Below are positions 18,035 through 27,135 of a DNA stretch of 64,000 nucleotides, in pieces (position 1 is the stretch's first letter; the number at the start of each line of letters is the position of its first letter). The DNA is taken from assembly GCF_045223415.1 (NCBI RefSeq), contig NZ_JBEQZJ010000022.1, positions 1 through 64,000 of the forward strand. Direction: 5' to 3'. This DNA comes from Hoskinsella mucinilytica. Its GTDB lineage: Bacteria > Bacillota_I > Bacilli_A > Erysipelotrichales > Erysipelotrichaceae. The notes under the pieces were generated by a model. That model was not told the DNA's origin, ran no database searches, and saw only the letters and a program-made list of their open reading frames with translations. The position numbers and the translations under genes were made by a program.

Positions 18035-18931
18035 TTAAGCAAAGGTTTTAAAGAAATTTGCCAAAGCTCCTAAGATATTAGAATCATTGTAGTACTTGCA
18101 ATTTACGATTTGTACCTTAGGTATGTCAAAAGGAACTGCTTCATAAATCTTATCCAAAGACTTCTGTAAATACTCCATAAGGATTGGTTGATAACTGATT
18201 CCACCACCGATTGCGATCTTGTCAGGATCAACGGTTGCTTGAATATTATAAAGACCGGTAGCGATCATATCACAATATTCAGATAACATCATCAAAGCAT
18301 CTTCATCACCTTGATTACATAATTCAAATACTTGTACGCCATCCATTGTTTCAGGATCGCACCCTTTTTTCATAGCAACCTTTTTAATTAAGGTATATAC
18401 ACTACCTGTTAATCCCCATTTATCTGAAAAGTCTTTTGCGTTCTGTTTCCAATCACTACTCAGATAGCTGAATTCTCCAGCAAAGCCATGAGCGCCGGTC
18501 AAGACACGATCACCCATGGTGATTGCTCCACCAACACCACTTCCTAAGATACAAACAGCGCCTACTTCTGTATCCTTAAGATTTCCAATGGTTGCTTCAC
18601 ATAATGCTGCACATTTCGCATCATTTTCAATGGTAAAGCGATCTGTTGTCACAGACTTTAACTCAGACAGCACATCCATTCCTTCATTATAAGTAAGATA
18701 TCCGGGTATTTGGACTTTCTGTGTCTTTTTGTTGATCATTCCTGGCAATGACATTGCGACTCCGTCAATGATTTCTCTATACGGGATATAGATTGCACGT
18801 ATAGCCTCTTTGAACTGTTTAAAACAATTCAGAGGTGTAATGACATTACCTTTCTCCAAAATTTCGTATTCTTCATTAACAATTGCAAACTTAATGGAAC
18901 TGCCACCTACATCAAAAACCAAATAGTTCAT
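18035..18931 (-). CDS. ROK-family sugar kinase
   Basis: 298 aa ROK protein without an HTH, hence a kinase and not a repressor. The N-terminal phosphate motif is FDVGGSSIKFAIV, the catalytic region holds an Asp in IENDAKCAALCE, and GSGVGGAITM is the second phosphate loop. The zinc-binding CxCGxxGCxE motif of many ROK proteins is absent after GAHGFAGEF. It is the last gene of an operon with a GH1 enzyme and a PTS IIC, so it may phosphorylate glucose released by the glucosidase, or a beta-glucoside directly. A cre-like sequence overlaps its upstream region. Confidence 0.85.
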   Translation of the reverse strand: MNYLVFDVGGSSIKFAIVNEEYEILEKGNVITPLNCFKQFKEAIRAIYIPYREIIDGVAMSLPGMINKKTQKVQIPGYLTYNEGMDVLSELKSVTTDRFTIENDAKCAALCEATIGNLKDTEVGAVCILGSGVGGAITMGDRVLTGAHGFAGEFSYLSSDWKQNAKDFSDKWGLTGSVYTLIKKVAMKKGCDPETMDGVQVFELCNQGDEDALMMLSEYCDMIATGLYNIQATVDPDKIAIGGGISYQPILMEYLQKSLDKIYEAVPFDIPKVQIVNCKYYNDSNILGALANFFKTFA

Positions 18932-18949
18932 GATTCTTCTCCTCCTTTT

Positions 18950-18963
18950 GAAAAGCGTTTCCT
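18950..18963. promoter_or_regulatory. Candidate CcpA cre site before the ROK kinase gene
   Basis: GAAAAGCGTTTCCT matches 12 of 14 positions of the Bacillus cre consensus TGWAARCGYTWNCW. It lies just upstream of the ROK gene inside the operon. Low specificity; context (sugar operon) is supportive. Confidence 0.3.
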
Positions 18964-19001
18964 ATAGGATCAAAACGCTCTTAACTATTTCTATTATACA
19001 C

Positions 19002-20276
19002 TTATTTTGTTTCTATTTCATTAGCAAGTGCTTGTTTATCTGCAATTTTAAAGAATGGATAGTAGATAACAATGGACATTAAAATGATGACAAGCTCTAA
19101 TATGATACCTTGGAAACCGCAATTGATAAAACCACGGAATAATGCAGGAACATAAGATAAATTCATAATACCAAGTGGTGCCGGTACGATTTGTAATACT
19201 ACGATTGCCAACCAAGCAATCACAACAGCCAATACAGGTGCTAAAATAAATGGAATGATGAACAATGGATTTAACATCAATGGCATAGAGAATACCATAG
19301 GTTCATTGATATTGAATAATCCACAAGGTAAGAACAATTTACCATACGTTTTGTTTTGTTTCGATTTTGAGAATAGACATAGTAGAATGGATAATCCCAA
19401 GGTACATCCACATCCGCCAATGGTCGTAAAGTCAAAGAAGGTAATATTAATAGGATTTAAGACTTCTCCACCGGCAGCTACAGACGCACTGTTTTCCGCA
19501 TACATAGCGATCCATAATGGGAAGATAACACCAAGCACTGTCATAGATCCATGGATACCAAAGAACCATAATAATTGACAAAGTACAACAATGATGATCA
19601 TAGAGAACATGTTACCTGCAAGCGATTGTAGAGGTGCTTGTAATAAAGAATATAGACAAGCAAAGATATTTCCATATGGGGTTAAGGTTAAAAGGAAATT
19701 GATCAACAAGAATACAACCGCAACTACAACAGCCGGAATGATACCTGTAAATGATCTAGATACATTGACTGGAACGCCATCCGGTAATTTGATGGTAATA
19801 TTGCGATCCAATACAACACCATAAATTTTAGACACTAGAATACCGGTTACGATACCAACAAACATTCCCATAGAACCTAAATAAGTAAATTCAAAGAACT
19901 TTGTGCCTCCTTCATTGACACCGAAAGGTAATAGAATAAAGAAACATGCTACTGCTAAGACACCTATCGTAGAAGATTGATCTTTATGCTTTTGATCCGC
20001 AAAGCTTTTTGCGACAAAGAATGTCATATAGATAGAAATCAAATCGGTTGTCATAGAAGTAGCCAATGAGAAGAAGTTAGCTAAACCGACATCAGCGATG
20101 AATGCTTTATATGCATCGATTGGCAAATTGGTTAGAATAGAGAAGATTGCGCCAATCATCATGATCGGCAAGACGGACATCATACCACCGCTCAATGCGC
20201 TCATGGTTTTACTGCTTGATAATTTCGTTGAAACCGGAATTAATGTTTTTTCCAGCCATCCTTGTATTTTTTCCAT
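19002..20276 (-). CDS. PTS cellobiose-family IIC permease
   Basis: 424 aa IIC membrane component of the lactose/cellobiose PTS. It starts MEKIQGWLEKTLIPVSTKL, has about ten hydrophobic segments and the family stretch FNINEPMVFSMPL. It begins 1 nt after the GH1 stop codon. No IIA or IIB gene is present in this operon, so it must borrow them, possibly from the operon at 1.5-3.5 kb. It carries the beta-glucoside that the neighbouring GH1 enzyme cleaves. Confidence 0.92.
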   Translation of the reverse strand: MEKIQGWLEKTLIPVSTKLSSSKTMSALSGGMMSVLPIMMIGAIFSILTNLPIDAYKAFIADVGLANFFSLATSMTTDLISIYMTFFVAKSFADQKHKDQSSTIGVLAVACFFILLPFGVNEGGTKFFEFTYLGSMGMFVGIVTGILVSKIYGVVLDRNITIKLPDGVPVNVSRSFTGIIPAVVVAVVFLLINFLLTLTPYGNIFACLYSLLQAPLQSLAGNMFSMIIIVVLCQLLWFFGIHGSMTVLGVIFPLWIAMYAENSASVAAGGEVLNPINITFFDFTTIGGCGCTLGLSILLCLFSKSKQNKTYGKLFLPCGLFNINEPMVFSMPLMLNPLFIIPFILAPVLAVVIAWLAIVVLQIVPAPLGIMNLSYVPALFRGFINCGFQGIILELVIILMSIVIYYPFFKIADKQALANEIETK

Positions 20277-20277
20277 A

Positions 20278-21681
20278 TTATAAATTCCTTCCTTTTTCTT
20301 TTATTTGTGTTTGATACCAGTAAAATGATTGTTTTTTGATTCTTTGTAACGTACCTGTATTTCCTTCTTGATGATCGATATAAACAAGTCCATATCGCTT
20401 TTTATATCCTTGAGATCCACTTAACAGATCCATGAAAGACCAGATATTGTATCCAATCACACAAATACCTTCACTGATTGCTTCCTTGATCGCATGTAAG
20501 TGATCTTTTACATATTGGATTCTTTCCATATCATTGATTTCTCCATTGATTGGCTCTTCACATTGTGGATATCCGTTTTCTGTAATCATCAACGGTAAAC
20601 GATATCGATCATTCAGTTTCCTTAATGACAATTTAAATCCAAGTGGATCATAGCTCCCTCTTAGCCATGTTGTCGTCGGCATAATAGGATTATTCACGAT
20701 CGTATAATTTTCGGTATTAAAGAATGCCAAATCTGCCTTAGGGTCTGGGATACCGGGTTTTCTTACGGTTACACTAGCATAATAGTTTACACCAATGAAA
20801 TCCGGTTTTTCCTTTTTCAATAAAGCTTCCTCTTCTTCTGTGATGAGTGGATATGCTTGCTGTTGTTTCAGATAAGCTTTCACAGTAGAAGGTATTTCCC
20901 CTCTTACACTAAGATCTAATACCAAATAGCTTAAAAATTCCTCTGCATCCATGGCTGCCTCTACATCCTGTGCATCACAAGTCAATGGATAACACAGCTG
21001 ATAAGCACTGGATGGACCAATCATACCATCTTTTACAATTTCATGACATAATGCAAATGCCTTCTTTTCGGCTAAAGACATATGGATACAAGCTTGAAGG
21101 TTATATTTCAAACTTTCCTTATGAGATATCTTTTCACCTTTTCCCAATAGCATTGCACTATTCATTACCATCATCATTTGTTCATTGATAGAGATCCAAT
21201 ACTTCACTCGATCACCAAAAGCTTCAAATACGGTTTTCGCATATCTGGCAAAGAACGCTATCGTTTCTTTTCCCAGCCAGCCTTGATATGCTTCTTCTAA
21301 GTGTTGTGGTAAGTCAAAGTGCCATAATGTTACGATCGGTTCAATGCCTTGTGCTATCAATTCATTGATCAGATCATTATAGAAATCAATACCCTTTTGA
21401 TTTGGTGTTTCATCATCTCCATTAGGATAGATCCTTGTCCATGCGATTGAGAAACGATAAGATTTTAAACCGGCTTCTTTCATCAACGCAATGTCTTCCT
21501 TATATCTATGATAATGATCTGCGGCAATACTGGTATCGGATAATCCCTTTGTCACCGGACGAACATCCTGTGTGGATAATCCTTTTCCATCTGCTGTAGA
21601 TGCTCCCTCTACCTGAAACGCACTTGTACTTGCCCCCCATAAAAATGTTTCAGGAAATGTGTCTAACGTTTTGATTTTCAT
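20278..21681 (-). CDS. GH1 6-phospho-beta-glucosidase
   Basis: 467-aa family 1 glycoside hydrolase, first gene of the operon. FLWGASTSAFQVEG at the N-terminus, acid/base Glu in SINEQ (about E167), nucleophile in MITENGYP (about E368). The Ser/Lys/Tyr set for the 6-phosphate is present near the C-terminus (SGSQGYKKRY). It is a paralogue of the enzyme at 42-1487. AGGAGG lies 7 nt before the ATG. Transcribed divergently from the RpiR-type regulator. Confidence 0.93.
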   Translation of the reverse strand: MKIKTLDTFPETFLWGASTSAFQVEGASTADGKGLSTQDVRPVTKGLSDTSIAADHYHRYKEDIALMKEAGLKSYRFSIAWTRIYPNGDDETPNQKGIDFYNDLINELIAQGIEPIVTLWHFDLPQHLEEAYQGWLGKETIAFFARYAKTVFEAFGDRVKYWISINEQMMMVMNSAMLLGKGEKISHKESLKYNLQACIHMSLAEKKAFALCHEIVKDGMIGPSSAYQLCYPLTCDAQDVEAAMDAEEFLSYLVLDLSVRGEIPSTVKAYLKQQQAYPLITEEEEALLKKEKPDFIGVNYYASVTVRKPGIPDPKADLAFFNTENYTIVNNPIMPTTTWLRGSYDPLGFKLSLRKLNDRYRLPLMITENGYPQCEEPINGEINDMERIQYVKDHLHAIKEAISEGICVIGYNIWSFMDLLSGSQGYKKRYGLVYIDHQEGNTGTLQRIKKQSFYWYQTQIKEKGRNL

Positions 21682-21727
21682 TGTTATCCTCCTTTCGACA
21701 CATTCAGTATACCAGTGAATTCATTGA

Positions 21728-21741
21728 TGTAAGCGTTCTAA
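21728..21741. promoter_or_regulatory. Candidate CcpA cre site upstream of the GH1-IIC-ROK operon
   Basis: TGTAAGCGTTCTAA matches 12 of 14 positions of TGWAARCGYTWNCW on the + strand and equally well on the other strand. It lies 47-60 nt before the GH1 start codon. Confidence 0.4.
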
Positions 21742-21749
21742 ACAAGAAA

Positions 21750-21790
21750 CTCATAAGATTATGAGAAATTAGTTTCAATTTCTGAAACTA
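21750..21790. promoter_or_regulatory. Two palindromes between GH1 and RpiR genes (candidate operators)
   Basis: CTCATAA (21750-21756) and TTATGAG (21759-21765) form one perfect inverted repeat; TAGTTTCA (21770-21777) and TGAAACTA (21783-21790) form a second. The TTTCA/TGAAA half-sites resemble operators described for RpiR/MurR-type regulators. They lie in the divergent promoter region just upstream of a TACAAT -10 candidate (21796-21801) for the regulator gene, so autoregulation plus control of the GH1 operon is likely. Confidence 0.5.
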
Positions 21791-21826
21791 GTTGCTACAA
21801 TATTAGTAAATAAGGAGGAATATGCT

Positions 21827-22618
21827 ATGGATATGGTCTTACATAAGCTGATGCTTACCATCAATACATCTCAACAAGGCAGTACCAATTGTAATCTTGC
21901 GATAGAGTTGATCAAACACATTGATGAGTTACAGAACTTGAATATTTACGAAATCGCAGATCTTTGCTTTGTGTCTACCTCAACACTTAGTAGATTTTGT
22001 CGTCAATTAGGTTATAAAAACTTTAATGCCTTTAAAGAGGCCTTGGAAACCTCTTATGGCTTTGAAATCGATTATGATAAACATTATTTACTTGCCAAAG
22101 ATCATTTAGATGATGGGCTTTCTTATATGAAAGAGCTATATTTATCATCTATCAAGGATATGAATGATCATCTTCAGAAAAAGCAATTAATTCAGCTTGC
22201 AGAGTTGATCCATGACCATGAAAACATTTATATTTTCGGTAATGTAGGTTATCAATTTATCGCTATGTATCTTCAAGAACGATTAGGGTTGTTTAAAAAA
22301 ATTATACATGTAAGTCCTGATATCAATCAACAAAAAAAATCTATCCATCATGTGAGTGAAGATGATCTTGCTATTTTGATTTCTCCAAGAGGAAGCAGTA
22401 ACGTACAATCTAGGTTTGTGCCTGATTTATATAAAAGCCATGCGACCATGGTATTGATTACGCAAAATGAGCACTCGGCCTATAAAGATCGCTATGATTT
22501 ATTTTTAAATATCCATGGCAGTTATGATAACAATCTCGGCATGATTTCTGTCATGTACACCATTGATCAATTGATTCTGGTTTATTATGCACTTTATCAC
22601 GATGAATTGATCGTATAA
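21827..22618 (+). CDS. RpiR/MurR-family transcriptional regulator
   Basis: 263 aa. N-terminal HTH_6 domain (IYEIADLCFVSTSTLSRFCR, then LGYKNFNAFKEAL) and a C-terminal SIS sugar-phosphate-binding domain (NIYIFGNVGYQFIA, later LISPRGSS). RpiR proteins sense a phosphosugar and repress or activate sugar operons. It is divergent from the GH1-IIC-ROK operon, its probable target. AAGGAGG precedes the ATG with suitable spacing. Confidence 0.9.
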   Translation: MDMVLHKLMLTINTSQQGSTNCNLAIELIKHIDELQNLNIYEIADLCFVSTSTLSRFCRQLGYKNFNAFKEALETSYGFEIDYDKHYLLAKDHLDDGLSYMKELYLSSIKDMNDHLQKKQLIQLAELIHDHENIYIFGNVGYQFIAMYLQERLGLFKKIIHVSPDINQQKKSIHHVSEDDLAILISPRGSSNVQSRFVPDLYKSHATMVLITQNEHSAYKDRYDLFLNIHGSYDNNLGMISVMYTIDQLILVYYALYHDELIV

Positions 22619-22649
22619 TACGATCTTACTTTAGATAAAGCTACACCAA

Positions 22650-22675
22650 AAAAAATGCGAATCCTCGCATTTTTT
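22650..22675. terminator. Bidirectional terminator between rpiR-like gene and murA
   Basis: AAAAAATGCGA (22650-22660) and TCGCATTTTTT (22665-22675) with a 4-nt loop. A-rich left and T-rich right flanks allow termination in both directions, for the convergent genes on either side. Confidence 0.85.
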
Positions 22676-22702
22676 TATATATTTATAATTTCATAGCCTA
22701 TT

Positions 22703-23968
22703 TTATTCTATGGTCTCTCTCCAAATTTTCGCTCCCAATGCAGTCAATTTACCATCTAAATCCTCATAGCCTCTATCAATATGGTAAATATCACGAATCG
22801 TAGTTACACCATCCGCAATCAAACCCGCTATGACCAAACAAGCACCACAACGAAGATCAGTAGCACGTACTTCTGCCCCGGATAACGGTGTTGGTCCATT
22901 CACAAATGAGCTTGGTATCATGACATTGATATTAGCACCCATCTTATTTAACTCATAACAATGTTTAAAACGTTCAGTATAAATAGTTTCTGTCACAATA
23001 GATTGCCCTTTTGCTTGCGTTAATAATGCAGTTAAGGGCTGTTGAATATCAGTCGCAAAACCAGGATATGGCAATGTTTTGATATCCGTACCTTTGATTT
23101 GATCATCATGCTTCATTACATGAACGCTATCTACTCCAACTTCCATATTAATACCGATTTCTTGTAACTTTGACAATAAAGATTCCAAATGTTGAGGAAT
23201 GATATTTTCGATCCATACATCATCAGCCGCTGCAGCTGCCAAAACGATATACGTTGCGGCTTCGATACGATCCGGAATAATTTCATGGAAACATCCATCA
23301 AGCTCATCTACACCATCAATGGTGATCACATTGGTACCCACACCACGAATATGTGCACCCATTTTATTCAATAAGGTTGCGACATCAATGATTTCCGGTT
23401 CCTTCGCAGCATTTTCAATCGTAGTTCTTCCTTTGGCATGTACTGCCGCCATCATGATGTTAATGGTTGCCCCTACACTGGAAATATCTAAGAAGATCTT
23501 AGTACCGACAAGCTCTTTCGCATCTAAGATATAAGAACCATGATCATAAGTCACAGTTGCCCCCAATGCTTCAAAACCCTTTAGGTGTAGATCGATCGGA
23601 CGAGGCCCTAAATAACAACCTCCGGGCATCTTGATTTCCGCATGACCATATTTACCAAGTAAAGCTCCCATAAAATAATAGGAAGCACGTAATTTACTGA
23701 CAGCATCACTGTTCATTGGTTTATTTTGCATATCTGTAGGATCGATTACGATGCGATCGCTACTTTTTATATCTACGATAACCCCTAATTCACGTAATAA
23801 AATAGACAAAGATTCTACATCACTGATATTGGGAACTCCACAGACAGTAACAGGACCATTGGCCAAGATTGCAGCTGGAATCAGCGCAACAGTAGCATTT
23901 TTTGATCCACTTATGCGAACACTGCCACTTAATTTATGTTTACCTTCAATTTTGATTACATTTTCCAT
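22703..23968 (-). CDS. murA: UDP-N-acetylglucosamine 1-carboxyvinyltransferase (MurA)
   Basis: 421 aa, first committed step of peptidoglycan synthesis: transfer of enolpyruvate from PEP to UDP-GlcNAc in the cytoplasm. The N-terminal SGSKNATVALIPAAIL (with the conserved Lys and Asn), the active-site loop Cys in PGGCYLGPRPIDLH (about C118) and the conserved C-terminal RAT-DLRCGACLVIAGL region are present. The catalytic loop Cys is the fosfomycin target. Length is normal. Many Firmicutes have two copies; which paralogue this is cannot be told here. Confidence 0.95.
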   Translation of the reverse strand: MENVIKIEGKHKLSGSVRISGSKNATVALIPAAILANGPVTVCGVPNISDVESLSILLRELGVIVDIKSSDRIVIDPTDMQNKPMNSDAVSKLRASYYFMGALLGKYGHAEIKMPGGCYLGPRPIDLHLKGFEALGATVTYDHGSYILDAKELVGTKIFLDISSVGATINIMMAAVHAKGRTTIENAAKEPEIIDVATLLNKMGAHIRGVGTNVITIDGVDELDGCFHEIIPDRIEAATYIVLAAAAADDVWIENIIPQHLESLLSKLQEIGINMEVGVDSVHVMKHDDQIKGTDIKTLPYPGFATDIQQPLTALLTQAKGQSIVTETIYTERFKHCYELNKMGANINVMIPSSFVNGPTPLSGAEVRATDLRCGACLVIAGLIADGVTTIRDIYHIDRGYEDLDGKLTALGAKIWRETIE

Positions 23969-24525
23969 TGAAAAATCTCCTTTTCGTATTCCGTTTTTAT
24001 TGATACACGCATTAGAATTTGCATGTTAGTCTACAAAAGTGCATTATTATTATAAAGCATTTTTGAAGTGATAGCTATTTTTTTCTACACCTTTTTGTTT
24101 TTTCTGAACAATTCCCACTGAATTCGAATTTACATTACCATGTTCAGCTTTTTCTTACCTTATTATATATGCAGCCATTCCTTGAATTGATACAATTATC
24201 TATATCTTATATGCCAATGACTTTGTGCTGTGATATCATCGTTTCACTATAACATTATACCCATAAACGATAAGGAAACAAAGAGTAGGAAAATGACGAT
24301 TTCTTAAGAATTGAAAAAAATCAGAAAAAGACTTCCTATTGGCGGCTTTTATACATGTCATTCATTACCGTAATGATTCTTTACATTGTCGGTAAAGGGG
24401 TTGCATTTCAAGGCTTTCGTTATCTTCTTCATAAATCTATCTGAAATTAAGAAATCTGTTAGTAAATGCTTCATATTTTTGGTATAATACATAAAGTGAG
24501 AGTTTTTTTGAAAAGGAGTGAAATG
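23969..24525. other. Intergenic region between murA and the DUF1846 gene
   Basis: 557 nt without a supportable gene. A TATAAT -10 candidate for the DUF1846 gene lies at 24483-24488 with TTAGTA at about the -35 position (18-nt spacer). A short perfect palindrome CATTACCGTAATG is at 24363-24375, and a related ACCGTAATG/CGGTAA half occurs shortly after it. No RNA gene was recognised. Confidence 0.5.
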
Positions 24526-26010
24526 ATGAAAGAAATGGCTTTTGACAATGACTTATATATTGAATTGCAATCAAAACATATTTTAGAAAGAATCAATAAA
24601 TTCGACAATAAACTATACCTGGAGTTTGGTGGAAAGCTGTTCGATGATCATCATGCCGCAAGAGTATTACCCGGCTTCCTTCCTGATTCTAAGCTAAAAA
24701 TGCTATTGAATCTGAAAAATGAAGTAGAGGTTGTTATTGCTGTTAGTGCAAATGATATTGCGAAAAACAAAATACGTAGTGATATCGGAATCACATATGA
24801 TGCCGAGGTATTACGTTTGATCGATGCTTTCCGTGGAACAGGATTATATGTAGGAAGTGTTGTCATCACGCAATATGCGAACCAATCCAGTGCAGATACA
24901 TTTAAAACACATCTTGAACATTTAGGCATCAAGGTTTTTTTGCATTATGTCATTGCCGGATATCCAAACAATATTCCTTTGATCGTATCCGAAGAAGGTT
25001 ATGGTAAAAATGAATATATAGAAACAACAAAGCCATTGGTTGTAGTAACAGCTCCAGGTCCCGGATCCGGGAAAATGGCAACTTGTCTTTCCCAGTTATA
25101 TCATGAACATAATCGTGGTATCAAAGCAGGTTATGCAAAATTTGAAACCTTTCCAATATGGAATTTACCATTAAAACATCCTGTCAATTTGGCATACGAG
25201 GCCGCAACCGCTGATTTAAATGACATCAATATGATTGACCCTTTCCACCTTGAGGCTTATGGTGAAACAACGGTCAATTATAATAGAGATGTAGAAATCT
25301 TCCCTGTATTGAATGCCATGTTTGAACGAATTCTCGGTGAGTCTCCTTATAAATCACCAACTGACATGGGAGTAAATATGGTTGGCTATTGTATTTTCAA
25401 TGATGAAGCAGCAAGAAAAGCCAGCTGTGAAGAAATACTACGTCGTTATTATGCAGCTAAGGTGGATTACAAAGTCGGACATACATCTGATGATACCATC
25501 AAAAAAATCGAGATCATTATGTCTCAAGCGAATATAACACCATTAGATCGTCGTTGTGTCATTCCTGCTTTACAAAAAGCAGAGGATACAGATGCACCAG
25601 CGTTCGCTATTGAACTACCTGATGGTCAAATCGTCACAGGAAAAACAAGCTCATTGCTTGGCGCAGGCAGTGCAGCACTCTTAAATGCTTTAAAAGCTTT
25701 GGCAAACATCAATGATGAAATACCTTTGATATCCCCTAACATCATTGAACCAATTCAGAAATTAAAGATCAATTCTCTTGGAAATCATAATCCAAGATTA
25801 CATACAGACGAAGTCTTAATTGCGTTATCTATTTCCGCAACAACAAACCCTGTTTCACATCTTGCGTTACAACAATTGGATAAATTAAAATGTTGTGAAG
25901 CGCATAGTACCGTTATTTTATCTCAAGTAGATGTTAATACATTCAGAAAATTGAATGTCAATCTTACTTGTGAAGATCAATATCAAACGAAAAAATTATA
26001 TCATCGTTAA
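24526..26010 (+). CDS. DUF1846 family protein
   Basis: 494-aa member of the DUF1846 family, conserved in Firmicutes and of unsettled biochemical role. It opens with AFDNDLYIELQSKHILERI, as usual for the family, and has the Gly-rich segment VVTAPGPGSGKMATCLSQLYHEH in the middle. Start choice: AAGGAG is followed by ATGATG; the second ATG (24526) has the better spacing, while the open frame to 24466 lacks an RBS. A terminator follows. It appears monocistronic and cytoplasmic. Confidence 0.88.
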   Translation: MKEMAFDNDLYIELQSKHILERINKFDNKLYLEFGGKLFDDHHAARVLPGFLPDSKLKMLLNLKNEVEVVIAVSANDIAKNKIRSDIGITYDAEVLRLIDAFRGTGLYVGSVVITQYANQSSADTFKTHLEHLGIKVFLHYVIAGYPNNIPLIVSEEGYGKNEYIETTKPLVVVTAPGPGSGKMATCLSQLYHEHNRGIKAGYAKFETFPIWNLPLKHPVNLAYEAATADLNDINMIDPFHLEAYGETTVNYNRDVEIFPVLNAMFERILGESPYKSPTDMGVNMVGYCIFNDEAARKASCEEILRRYYAAKVDYKVGHTSDDTIKKIEIIMSQANITPLDRRCVIPALQKAEDTDAPAFAIELPDGQIVTGKTSSLLGAGSAALLNALKALANINDEIPLISPNIIEPIQKLKINSLGNHNPRLHTDEVLIALSISATTNPVSHLALQQLDKLKCCEAHSTVILSQVDVNTFRKLNVNLTCEDQYQTKKLYHR

Positions 26011-26030
26011 TAGGATATTCAATGATACTA

Positions 26031-26063
26031 AAAAACGATTCCACACTGTGAATCGTTTTTTTC
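26031..26063. terminator. Bidirectional terminator
   Basis: AAAAACGATTC (26031-26041) pairs with GAATCGTTTTT (26050-26060) over an 8-nt loop. It serves the convergent DUF1846 and membrane-protein genes. Confidence 0.85.
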
Positions 26064-26091
26064 TATGCTAAGCTTTCTCATCTTTTTTTGT

Positions 26092-26973
26092 CTATCTGCA
26101 TGATCCAATGTTCTTGGCGTTATCTTTTTCCAATTGCTTTTTCTTTTCCTCTTCCTGTAAATTCTTTAAATAATCTTTCTTACGCTCCTTTGGTTTCGGA
26201 ATGAATCGTTTCACAAAACTTCCACTTCCTCTTTTCTTTACATAGAAATATCCAAAGATAGAAAATACAACAGCACCGACAAAATTCACGAATAAATCTT
26301 CCATGGTATCGATCAAACCAATATCAAGATATCCACCCAACCCCAAGCTTTCTCCATTGATGATGACATCTTGAATTCCATTGATGGTAATAGGACGATT
26401 ACTGTTTGTTGGATCTAATGCCACACTGGTAATACTTTGTACAATGGTATCCTTTTGCATATCCGTACCGATAAAATGATCCATACCAAATTCAAAGAAT
26501 TCCCACAGTACCCCAATGGTCATGGAAAAACAAAATGCTACCAAAGCCATAAATAATGGTGACATTTTAAACTGCAAACGTTTTTCATTGTTTAAAATAT
26601 CCACAAGAGAAAATCCTATTGCTGCCGCTAGGAACCCATTCAGAGTATGAAGAATCGTATCCCATGCCGGTATCATTATATAAAATGATTGAATTTCTCC
26701 TAATATCTCCGCAGAAAATATAAACATCAATATAATAATTTCCAGTGTAGTTGGTAATTCTATTTTAAATTCCACCTGTATCAAACTCGGTATAATCAAC
26801 AAAAATAAAGTTAATATACATAAAAATACATTTTCATAATTCTTATTTAAAATTTGTAAGATCATGGTTAATATAACCAATGCACGCAATGTAATATATA
26901 CAAGAAAAGAACTTTTGTGTTCTCTAATCTCCATATGAACCGCTTCTTTTGAAAAATGTAATCTTTTCAGCAT
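26092..26973 (-). CDS. Multispan membrane protein (YjdF/DUF2238-like)
   Basis: 293 aa with about seven hydrophobic segments and a Lys/Glu-rich cytoplasmic tail. Conserved polar motifs within the membrane region, AWDTILHTLNGFLAAAIGF, GVLWEFFEFGMD and LIDTMEDLFVNFVGA, are those of the YjdF/DUF2238 type of integral membrane proteins, whose function is unknown. The start at 26973 has AGGAGG 9 nt upstream; the longer frame to 27030 has none. Probably monocistronic. Confidence 0.72.
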   Translation of the reverse strand: MLKRLHFSKEAVHMEIREHKSSFLVYITLRALVILTMILQILNKNYENVFLCILTLFLLIIPSLIQVEFKIELPTTLEIIILMFIFSAEILGEIQSFYIMIPAWDTILHTLNGFLAAAIGFSLVDILNNEKRLQFKMSPLFMALVAFCFSMTIGVLWEFFEFGMDHFIGTDMQKDTIVQSITSVALDPTNSNRPITINGIQDVIINGESLGLGGYLDIGLIDTMEDLFVNFVGAVVFSIFGYFYVKKRGSGSFVKRFIPKPKERKKDYLKNLQEEEKKKQLEKDNAKNIGSCR

Positions 26974-27083
26974 CCCTATTTGCCTCCTTTTTTTACCTCT
27001 TATGATAACGCAAATAGTTCTATAATGCAATTTTGTCTCAACAACAACATCGTTTTAGACGATCATAAACGCAATTATATAAA

Positions 27084-27119
27084 AAAAAGAACGCAAACTC
27101 TGTAAGTAACGTTCCTTTT
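27084..27119 (-). terminator. Terminator after the GH18 gene
   Basis: Minus-strand GAACG/CGTTC core stem with extra A-T and G-U pairs (arms near 27110-27117 and 27086-27093) and a run of eight T, shortly after the stop at 27136. Confidence 0.65.
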
Positions 27120-27135
27120 TATATAAATCATCAAA

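Noticed and set aside
24363..24375. CATTACCGTAATG palindrome as a metal-regulator box
   Set aside because: It does not match Zur, Fur or AdcR consensus well enough; left as an unassigned palindrome.
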